From an uncultured Collinsella sp. (lineage in GTDB: Bacteria; Actinomycetota; Coriobacteriia; Coriobacteriales; Coriobacteriaceae): a stretch of 64,000 bases of DNA. How positions within the stretch are numbered: position 1 is the first letter of the stretch; every line of letters starts with the position of its first letter. Location of the stretch: positions 5,342 to 69,341 of the forward strand of contig UPXY01000009.1 in the NCBI GenBank assembly GCA_900538305.1, given 5' to 3'. A program made the translations under genes and the position numbers. This document shows positions 34,686-40,565 of this stretch, one piece after another. Under the pieces are notes generated by a model, which searched no databases, was not told the DNA's origin, and was given only the letters and a program-made list of their open reading frames with translations.

Positions 34686-35207
34686 CTACCTATCAAGTTC
34701 GGCGAGCAGCTCGAGCCCTTCCTCGGCGGTAATGCAGAAATCGCCTACGTGCCGTCTGAGCGTGTCGTCGTGCGTCATGAGGAAGTTCGCATCGACGGCG
34801 TCGAGCGCGGCGAGGACAAGGTCGTCTTCGAAGTCGTCATGAATGCGCTTGTAAGTGAATGCGCCGAGCACCTCAGCGCGACCAATGGGCGCAACAAGAG
34901 CCTTTTCGAGCACGTTGCGCACGCAGCCCCAGGAAACCTCGCGCGCTGCAGCGGCGATTTCGGGCGTGACGTCCTTTCCGGCATGCCGAGCGTCGAGCTT
35001 CATGAGGCTTGCCAACTGGTACGCGAGGTCCTTGAGCGAAAGCGATGGGATATAGAGTACGATGTTCTCGCATTCGAAGGCTCTTGCTATAAACGTGCTT
35101 ACCGCCTTGTGGTGCGCGCTGCGCGCAAGGAAGTAGTCGAGCCATACGTTGGTGTCGACGAGGATCTTGATGGGAAGGCGAGCGTCTTCACGCGGAGACT
35201 TCGTCAT
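34686..35207 (-). CDS. PIN-domain toxin
   Basis: A 173-residue protein. VDTNVWLDYFL (first acidic site), the middle SLKDLAYQLASLMKLD, and RIHDDFEDDLVLAALDAV then FLMTHDDTL (further acidic residues) form the PIN ribonuclease fold used by VapC-like toxins. The start at 35207 overlaps the antitoxin stop as ATGA; a start at 35219 is the alternative. The partner is the RelB/DinJ-like gene directly upstream. PIN toxins cleave tRNA, rRNA or mRNA. Their usual antitoxins are VapB-type, but RelB-like ones do occur in gut actinobacteria. Confidence 0.82.
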   Translation of the reverse strand: MTKSPREDARLPIKILVDTNVWLDYFLARSAHHKAVSTFIARAFECENIVLYIPSLSLKDLAYQLASLMKLDARHAGKDVTPEIAAAAREVSWGCVRNVLEKALVAPIGRAEVLGAFTYKRIHDDFEDDLVLAALDAVDANFLMTHDDTLRRHVGDFCITAEEGLELLAELDR

Positions 35208-35551
35208 GCGAGCCCCCATTTCTCGAGCTGCTCGGCTGCGGCAAGCTCGCGGAGTTCGTAGTAATCGACGGCACCGTCCACGGGCTCCTCGATGCCGACC
35301 TCCTGGTAGAAGGTCGAGACGATCGCAGCGCCTTCAGACATGCGGTCGGGAGTGTCGCCGTCCGTTGCGCCGGCGGCTTGATCTCCGCGCAGCAGATGCG
35401 TCAAGGCGGGCGGGAGCGTGCCCTGCACGGTAGCGAACTCCCACAGCGCGCGCACGACCTGCGACGGCGTGTACCCAAGCTCGGCGATGACAGCGTTGCC
35501 GGATGCCTTGAGGGCGGAGTCCATGCGGATGTTCATCTGTGCGGCGGCCAT
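35204..35551 (-). CDS. RelB/DinJ-family antitoxin
   Basis: A 115-residue protein whose start NIRMDSALKASGNAVIAELG and YTPSQVVRALWEFA are the ribbon-helix-helix of RelB/DinJ antitoxins, followed by a C-terminal toxin-neutralising region (VDYYELRELAAAEQLEKWG). AGGAGG is five bases before ATG 35551. It is followed with a 4-base overlap by the PIN toxin. It probably represses its own promoter through the palindrome just upstream. Confidence 0.8.
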   Translation of the reverse strand: MAAAQMNIRMDSALKASGNAVIAELGYTPSQVVRALWEFATVQGTLPPALTHLLRGDQAAGATDGDTPDRMSEGAAIVSTFYQEVGIEEPVDGAVDYYELRELAAAEQLEKWGLA

Positions 35552-35561
35552 GGCAACCTCC

Positions 35562-35591
35562 TGCTATACGAATTCTGTAATAAGTATAGCA
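35562..35591 (-). promoter_or_regulatory. Operator of the toxin-antitoxin operon
   Basis: TGCTATAC (35562-35569) and GTATAGCA (35584-35591) are perfect inverted 8-base arms centred 11-40 bases before the antitoxin start. The minus strand carries TATACT in the distal arm, a likely -10. This fits binding by a ribbon-helix-helix dimer pair and autoregulation. Confidence 0.65.
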
Positions 35592-35599
35592 AACGGGTT

Positions 35600-35853
35600 G
35601 CTCGGGGATGGGTTGGTTGGGGACGGGTTCGTTTCATCCCCCTTGGGTGCCGAGGCGTCGCTGCTCGTTGCTGCTCCGATCTTGCAAAGCGAAGCTGCAC
35701 CGAGTCAAAGATTATTCTAGATAGAATTATTCTGCGGAGAATAATCTTGCTGGCATATTCGGCGTGAATGGCATGGTTATGAAGGCTTGCGGTAGAACGG
35801 GGTGCGAGAACCCGATGGTGTACCACGTGAGGATTGAACCCAAACCACACCTC
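35600..35853. other. Intergenic region with GGGGATGGG units and an ATTATTCT palindrome
   Basis: Two GGGGAYGGGTT units lie at about 35606-35630. A perfect hairpin ATTATTCT(GCGG)AGAATAAT follows at 35726-35745, preceded by another ATTATTCT at 35711-35718. The hairpin could act as terminator or binding site; no T-tract follows. No gene is evident; short frames on the plus strand look like shadows. Confidence 0.5.
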
Positions 35854-36510
35854 CTACTCAAGCCACCAGTCAACATCTACCGAACACTCAACCTCGATTG
35901 GCTCGGGGTTGAGATTGGGAAGATCATCATCCTCTTGGGCTGCCGAAGGACGCTCCAAGCAAAATCTAGCTGAAGCACTAAAGTCTCCGTCGTATCGCTT
36001 ATAGCTGATTTGCCGGACATCTCCAAGTCGTTTTCCCGCCGCCGAAGCAAGCGTCTCTGCACTAAAGCGCGCTTTTTTGACTGCTTCTCCAAGTAGTTTT
36101 GCTTCTTCGGCATCCTCGTCTTCAAGTGAAAAGAACACATCGGTACTTGCTTTTATCGCGGATTTGGCCAGTGCTGTCCAGATGGCGGAAACGACGTGCT
36201 TCGACATCTTAACGTGTAAAAATCCAAGGGCTGAGTATTCGTATCCGGTTATAGTGCGCCCACGCCGCGAGTGGTTCGCATACGACGCATATCCAAATAC
36301 CTTAAGTTCGCTCTCAAGCCCAAACTGCTTCAGAGCCGTTTGCGCACGTTTAACGTCCTCAGCACATTGCTTCGTGCACTCATTCTGGTCTCGCCCGTGA
36401 CCTTGGAAACGGATCATGAATTTGGCGATGTCGGCTTCAACGGAATCCTTGGCAGTGGCGTTTACGCAAACGACCGACTTGTTTAGGGATGTGCTTTCCT
36501 TGGTGCTTAT
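35854..36510 (-). CDS. SIMPL-domain (DUF541) protein with ATA in place of the start codon
   Basis: A 218-residue protein: KSVVCVNATAKDSVEADIAKF, then VKRAQTALKQFGLESELKVF, GYEYSALGFLHVKMSKHV and the C-terminal NLNPEPIEVECSVDVDWWLE match the SIMPL fold (two long beta-alpha units). No ATG, GTG or TTG fits the conserved start. The codon where the protein should begin is ATA at 36510-36508, with AAAGGA seven bases upstream, so the initiator ATG has probably mutated or ATA is used weakly. The alternative is a long upstream extension across the neighbouring operator, which is unlikely. Function of the family in bacteria is poorly known (outer-surface or stress-linked in some). Confidence 0.6.
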   Translation of the reverse strand: MSTKESTSLNKSVVCVNATAKDSVEADIAKFMIRFQGHGRDQNECTKQCAEDVKRAQTALKQFGLESELKVFGYASYANHSRRGRTITGYEYSALGFLHVKMSKHVVSAIWTALAKSAIKASTDVFFSLEDEDAEEAKLLGEAVKKARFSAETLASAAGKRLGDVRQISYKRYDGDFSASARFCLERPSAAQEDDDLPNLNPEPIEVECSVDVDWWLE

Positions 36511-36613
36511 AGGTAGTTCCTTTCGTTGATACTCGAAGGTGCGCAGGTCATACAGTAGCGGTTCGTGCGGACAAAAAGGGGTTCTGAGCGATTGCTTCGG
36601 CTCGCAATGGGTA

Positions 36614-36642
36614 TACAATATCAGACAATGTAGGATATTGTA
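36614..36642 (+). promoter_or_regulatory. Operator of the DinJ/YafQ operon
   Basis: TACAATATC (36614-36622) and GATATTGTA (36634-36642) are perfect 9-base inverted arms, 14-42 bases before the antitoxin start. TATTGTAGTAT at 36636-36646 could supply the -10. Autoregulatory binding by the DinJ-like antitoxin is expected. Confidence 0.65.
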
Positions 36643-36655
36643 GTATGGAGCAATC

Positions 36656-36940
36656 ATGCCTACCGTAGCAGCGACCGAGTCCATCTCCGCAAAGCTTCGC
36701 AAGGATGAGAAGGATCGCTTTACTCTCATCTGCGACGAAATCGGCACATCGCCGAGTAACGCCATTCGCATGTTCGTCTCTGCATTCAACCGCCGCGGAG
36801 GTTTTCCGTTTGACCCCTCTAATCCCAACGGGTTCAGCCAAGAGACGCTGGCGGCGATGAATGACGCGGTGACTGGCAGGAACCTCTCCGGCCCCTACCG
36901 CACCGTCAAGGAGGCTATGGCCGCCCTCGACGAGGAGTAG
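36656..36940 (+). CDS. dinJ: DinJ/RelB-family antitoxin
   Basis: A 94-residue antitoxin. ESISAKLRKDEKDRFTLICD with EIGTSPSNAIRMFVSAF is the DinJ ribbon-helix-helix; FDPSNPNGFSQETLAAMNDA and the ending VKEAMAALDEE are the toxin-binding region. GGAG lies five bases before ATG 36656. It is translated just ahead of the YafQ-like toxin (three bases between them) and should neutralise it and repress the operon. Confidence 0.85.
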   Translation: MPTVAATESISAKLRKDEKDRFTLICDEIGTSPSNAIRMFVSAFNRRGGFPFDPSNPNGFSQETLAAMNDAVTGRNLSGPYRTVKEAMAALDEE

Positions 36941-36943
36941 GCC

Positions 36944-37222
36944 ATGCTGGAGCTGAGGTTCACTGCCAAATTCAAGAAGGATTACAAGCGCATCAAGCGA
37001 CAGGGTAAGGATCTTTCGAAGCTCGAGCGAACTCTTGAGGCGCTGGTACGCCAGGAAGTCTTGCCTGAGGCAATGCGCGACCATTCGCTTGGCGGTACGT
37101 ATCGCGGACACCGCGAGTGTCATATTGAGTCTGACCGGCTTCTCCTATACCGCATCGACGAGGAAGGGCTTGTGCTCGTTGCGACGCGCACGGGGAGCCA
37201 TAGCGAGCTGTTGGGGATGTAA
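36944..37222 (+). CDS. yafQ: YafQ-family ribosome-dependent mRNA interferase toxin
   Basis: A 92-residue RelE-superfamily toxin. FTAKFKKDYKRIKRQGKDLS at the start, then LPEAMRDHSLGGTYRGHREC, HIESDRLLLYRI and TRTGSHSELL match YafQ, with the His residues (DHSL, GHREC, GSHSEL) and Asp (ESD) that form its active site. It cuts mRNA in the ribosome A site. It lies 3 bases after the DinJ-like gene, a standard type II module. Confidence 0.9.
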   Translation: MLELRFTAKFKKDYKRIKRQGKDLSKLERTLEALVRQEVLPEAMRDHSLGGTYRGHRECHIESDRLLLYRIDEEGLVLVATRTGSHSELLGM

Positions 37223-37273
37223 GAGGGTGCGTGGTTATGCAGAGAGTTACATTTCCAGAGAAGGAGCATATGA

Positions 37274-38104
37274 ATGGATGATTTGAAGGAGAAAATCGAG
37301 GATGCCTCGCTTGCAATCGCTGAGAGCGGAACGGAAACCTTCCTTGATAATCTGCCTGCGCTGACAGGTGTACTGAACTGTGTCGGTTTGCATGGGGCTG
37401 CGGCTGTCGTCGCTGACGGTGTTGTTGGGGCAGTTGCTCCTGGAATATATGGAGCTGTTTTAGGATATAGGGTTCGTCGCTCCGAGAGAAACCTCATCAC
37501 GCTTGTTTCTGAACTCGCTAAGAATGTCGATAAGGTAAACGAGCGGATTGGCCGACTCGAGGAGGGGCAAGCGAGGAAATTTTCGGAAGGGATTTATCGC
37601 GACGCGCTTCTCGATAACATAATCGATGAAAATGAGACGGACAAGGTCATCCATAGTGTTAATGCCTTCTTAAATGCCATGGATGAAAAAGACATCACCG
37701 ACAGCTTTATGCTGTCTTTGTTCGATGACTTGTCCAGGCTTAATAGGCTTGATATTAGAGTTTTGAGGCTATATGGAAACAGCTATCTTACAGGCTTTCA
37801 AGTGGATGACGATCTCATGAAGCTTATTGCTAAGGAAGGGATTGACGATAGTCAATATCGATCAATTCGTCAAAAACTCTGTCGTTTTGGCTTACTCCGA
37901 AGCAAGAACGAGGAGAAAAGGGATAGAAACCTAGAAACAGTTCAAGAGGCGTTATCTGACTTGATTAAGCAATTGAGCTCGAACAAGCCCAAAAAGCTGA
38001 ATACCCCTAAATATCAGCGTATAGCAAGATCCGATTCTTACAAAATAACCTCTTTGGGGAACAGGTATTTGAGGTTGATTAGACCCGTTGATAGCTCTGA
38101 ATGA
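37274..38104 (+). CDS. Unknown protein of the defence island, low-GC
   Basis: A 276-residue protein with AAGGAG eight bases before ATG 37274. The first part has a weak hydrophobic stretch (GLHGAAAVVADGVVGAVAPG, IYGAVLGYRV), then a helical segment (LVSELAKNVDKVNERIGRLE) that looks like a coiled coil. The C-terminal half is a mixed helical domain (KLIAKEGIDDSQYRSIRQKL, SYKITSLGNRYLRLIRP) that could be a winged helix. I do not recognise the family. GC content is well below that of the flanking genes. Its position between a toxin-antitoxin pair and a restriction system suggests an island gene. Confidence 0.6.
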   Translation: MDDLKEKIEDASLAIAESGTETFLDNLPALTGVLNCVGLHGAAAVVADGVVGAVAPGIYGAVLGYRVRRSERNLITLVSELAKNVDKVNERIGRLEEGQARKFSEGIYRDALLDNIIDENETDKVIHSVNAFLNAMDEKDITDSFMLSLFDDLSRLNRLDIRVLRLYGNSYLTGFQVDDDLMKLIAKEGIDDSQYRSIRQKLCRFGLLRSKNEEKRDRNLETVQEALSDLIKQLSSNKPKKLNTPKYQRIARSDSYKITSLGNRYLRLIRPVDSSE

Positions 38105-38240
38105 AATGTCGTTGTGGAAGTATGGCTTCGGAAGGTATGCACCTGCGGCGATGAGTCATTTTTGAAATAACGCAAGATAGATAGTATTATCTCTGAATAG
38201 GGAGGGGTGCCCCGATATCGCTCGGGGCGGGCGCCGAGTC
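38105..38240. other. Gap holding the 3' hairpins of the small peptide transcript
   Basis: On the minus strand, GCCCCGA...TCGGGGC (38210-38229) forms a hairpin about 12 bases beyond the peptide stop, followed by ACCCCTCCCT rather than a T-run. Nothing else is seen. Confidence 0.45.
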
Positions 38241-38342
38241 TTAGACTCGGACAGTCTTTGAGGCAACCTGGGTCTTCTTATGATTGCCTATCCGAATGGT
38301 GCGCTTAATGCGGATTCGCACCTTCGATTTACGACTAGCCAT
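38241..38342 (-). CDS. 33-residue highly basic peptide with strong ribosome site
   Basis: From ATG 38342 the minus strand reads MASRKSKVRIRIKRTIRI then GNHKKTQVASKTVRV and TAA. Thirteen of 33 residues are Arg, Lys or His and none is acidic. TAAGGAGGTGA, a near-perfect Shine-Dalgarno, lies seven bases upstream. The stop codon is inside a hairpin (CCGAGTC-TAA-GACTCGG). The strong site and the structured leader argue for a real gene that is too small for most gene callers. It may be a nucleic-acid-binding peptide, a toxin of a type I-like system or a leader-controlled regulator; I recognise no family. Confidence 0.5.
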   Translation of the reverse strand: MASRKSKVRIRIKRTIRIGNHKKTQVASKTVRV

Positions 38343-38355
38343 GCTTTCACCTCCT

Positions 38356-38410
38356 TAGGGGATAGGATCGGACATTTGCAGGGGATGCGAACAGATGTTC
38401 CTATCCCCTA
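38356..38410 (-). promoter_or_regulatory. Leader hairpin next to the ribosome site of the basic peptide
   Basis: TAGGGGATAGGA (38356-38367) and TCCTATCCCCTA (38399-38410) are perfect 12-base arms. On the minus-strand transcript the stem ends one base before the AAGGAGG of the peptide gene, so folding would sit against the ribosome site. A near-palindrome ACACTACATATAGTGT (38466-38481) lies further upstream over a likely promoter (TTGTAT and TATTTT, minus strand). Confidence 0.55.
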
Positions 38411-38481
38411 CACCTCTATGGTAGCAGGTTGCTGGTACAAAATACTGATTAGTTTTTTGCATACAACACTACATATAGTGT

Positions 38482-38814
38482 TTTAGCAGTTTATCGCACT
38501 AATAAAACTGTAGAGCAAACTAAGAAAGGTAGCTTTCTTAAGGAACGAGCTGGTATTTGCCTTGCCTAGTAGTCGATTTTTTTATTCTTTTTATCGAGAT
38601 AATTCCATAATTTAACTCTTGACCTATATGTCCGATAGGGAGAGAGATGTAACTCAGGTAGAGCATTGCAGAAGCTTTCATCGGAGCATGTCAGTGAGTC
38701 GAAGAAAATGGAACTGACTAAGGCGCGTCATATTTCAGGGAGGTCTATTTGCTGTGAGATAATAATCCTGTTTATCGGAACCATCACCGCTTGTAACGGA
38801 TTGGATGTGCGTCA
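38482..38814. other. Gap before the methyltransferase gene
   Basis: About 330 AT-rich bases. It should hold the promoter of the restriction-modification operon (TTGACC near 38616 and TATGTC follow each other but at poor spacing). A frame starting at 38666 runs into the methyltransferase gene in another frame and is probably not coding. GGTAGC near 38527 and TTTTTTATTCTTTTTAT at 38576-38592 are AT-rich but show no clear hairpin. Confidence 0.35.
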
Positions 38815-40563
38815 ATGCCGACTCTCAACTGGATGGGCAAGGAGAAGGTGGTCAACCACCATCGCGAGGTGCCGTACCGCGTGCTCGAGCGCGTGCCCGA
38901 GAAGGGCGTGCTGGACAGCCATGGCTCGGACTGCGGGAACATGATCATCCATGGGGACAACCTCGAGGCGCTGAAGGCGCTGCTGCCAGAATACGAGGGC
39001 ATGGTCGACTGCGTCTACATCGATCCACCGTACAACACCGGCAACGAAGGATGGGTCTACAACGACAATGTAAACGACCCTCGAATAAAGAAGTGGCTCG
39101 GGCAGGTCGTCGGCAAGGAGGGAGAGGACTTCTCCCGCCACGACAAGTGGCTGTGCATGATGTACCCGCGGCTCCAGCTGCTGCGGAAGCTGCTCGCGCC
39201 CACGGGCGCCATCTTCATCAGCATCGATGACACGGAGCTCGCGAACCTTCGACTCATGTGCGACGAAATCTTCTCCCCTTCGTGCTTTGTCGCAGACATC
39301 TCTTGGCAGCGCAACTACTCGACCAGGAACGATTCCAAGGGTATTCCAGCCGAGGTCGAGCATATGCTCATTTACAGCAAGGTTGCCGGCTGGCAGCCGC
39401 GTAAGCTGCCTCGAACAGCGGAAATGGATGCGAAGTATAAGAACCCTGACAACGATGTTATGCCGTGGACAAGCGATAACCCTTGTGCCGCTGGAGCGTC
39501 GACGCACCAAGGAATGGTTTACGCTATTCAGCATCCCTTTACCGGTGAAATGATTTATCCCAGCGATGGAGCGCATTGGCGCTATGGTCAGACTCAAATG
39601 CTCGAATATATGAGCGGATGGTGTGAATATGAGCTTCGAGACATCGGAGACATCGAGGAGCGTGCTGAGATTTGCGGACTGCCCGCTGCTGATCTTCGTC
39701 AGGACGTTAAAGCGATTGTACTTTCACAGGATTTAGACACTTCGCGCCAAAACGCTCAAGCAGTTTACGAACGAGGACAATGGCCTCGATTTTATTTTAC
39801 TCGAGGCGGTAAAGGCGGAATGCGTCGTAAGACCTATCTCAATTTAGTCGAAGGCAGGCTAGCGACAAACTATTGGCCTTATTCAGAAGTTGGCCACACT
39901 GACGAAGCAAAGAAGGAGCTCAAGTCAATCTTTGACGGTAAGGCGCCCTTCGATACCCCGAAGCCCACGCGGCTCATCGAGCGCGTGCTACAGATTGCTG
40001 CTGAGAATGACGCTCTCGTTCTCGATTCCTTTGCGGGCTCGGGAACCACCGCCCATGCCGTCATGCGACTTAACGGTTCTGACGATGGGAACCGCCGCTG
40101 CATCCTTGTTGAGATGGTGGACTATGCCGATGACATCACCGCCGAGCGCGTGCGCCGCGTTATCACGGGCTACGGCGAGGGGAACAGCGCCGTAAAGGGC
40201 ATCGACTCCGGCTTCTCCTACTACGAGCTCGGCCCAGCTCTCTTCCAAAGCGATGGGACGCTGAGCCCGGACGTCACCCGCTCTGACCTCGCCTGCTACG
40301 TGTGGGCGACCGAGACCCGCGCGCCCTACGAGGACCTCACGGGCGAGCACCCCTACCTCCTCGGCGAGCACGCGCAGACCGTCTACTATCTTGCCTGGGA
40401 GCCCGGTGAGGAGACCACGCTCACCTACGACCTCCTGCGGAGCCTGCCGCGCAAGGGTTCGCCGACCGTCATCTACGCCGACCGGTGCGCCATCGCGCCC
40501 GAGCGCCTGGACGAGATGGGCGTCGTCTTCAAGCGCGTGCCCGACCAGATAGCGAGGATCTAG
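38815..40563 (+). CDS. mod: Type III-like site-specific adenine-N6 DNA methyltransferase (Mod)
   Basis: A 582-residue beta-class methyltransferase. NMIIHGDNLEALKALLPEYE, then VYIDPPYNTGNEGW with the catalytic DPPY at residues 70-73, and VLDSFAGSGTTAHAVMRLN at about 403-420 (AdoMet-binding FxGxG) are in the beta-type order. The middle (about 130-370) is the target recognition region, less GC-rich than its ends, and the C-terminal 100 residues may contact the partner. The start at 38815 has only a weak ribosome site (GGATTGGA). The downstream helicase-nuclease gene begins 2 bases after the stop. Together they are a type III-like R-M unit; the target sequence is not predictable. Confidence 0.88.
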   Translation: MPTLNWMGKEKVVNHHREVPYRVLERVPEKGVLDSHGSDCGNMIIHGDNLEALKALLPEYEGMVDCVYIDPPYNTGNEGWVYNDNVNDPRIKKWLGQVVGKEGEDFSRHDKWLCMMYPRLQLLRKLLAPTGAIFISIDDTELANLRLMCDEIFSPSCFVADISWQRNYSTRNDSKGIPAEVEHMLIYSKVAGWQPRKLPRTAEMDAKYKNPDNDVMPWTSDNPCAAGASTHQGMVYAIQHPFTGEMIYPSDGAHWRYGQTQMLEYMSGWCEYELRDIGDIEERAEICGLPAADLRQDVKAIVLSQDLDTSRQNAQAVYERGQWPRFYFTRGGKGGMRRKTYLNLVEGRLATNYWPYSEVGHTDEAKKELKSIFDGKAPFDTPKPTRLIERVLQIAAENDALVLDSFAGSGTTAHAVMRLNGSDDGNRRCILVEMVDYADDITAERVRRVITGYGEGNSAVKGIDSGFSYYELGPALFQSDGTLSPDVTRSDLACYVWATETRAPYEDLTGEHPYLLGEHAQTVYYLAWEPGEETTLTYDLLRSLPRKGSPTVIYADRCAIAPERLDEMGVVFKRVPDQIARI

Positions 40564-40565
40564 CC

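Noticed and set aside
35764..35973. 69-codon plus-strand frame
   Set aside because: It overlaps the 3' end of the SIMPL-domain gene in antisense and has no ribosome site.
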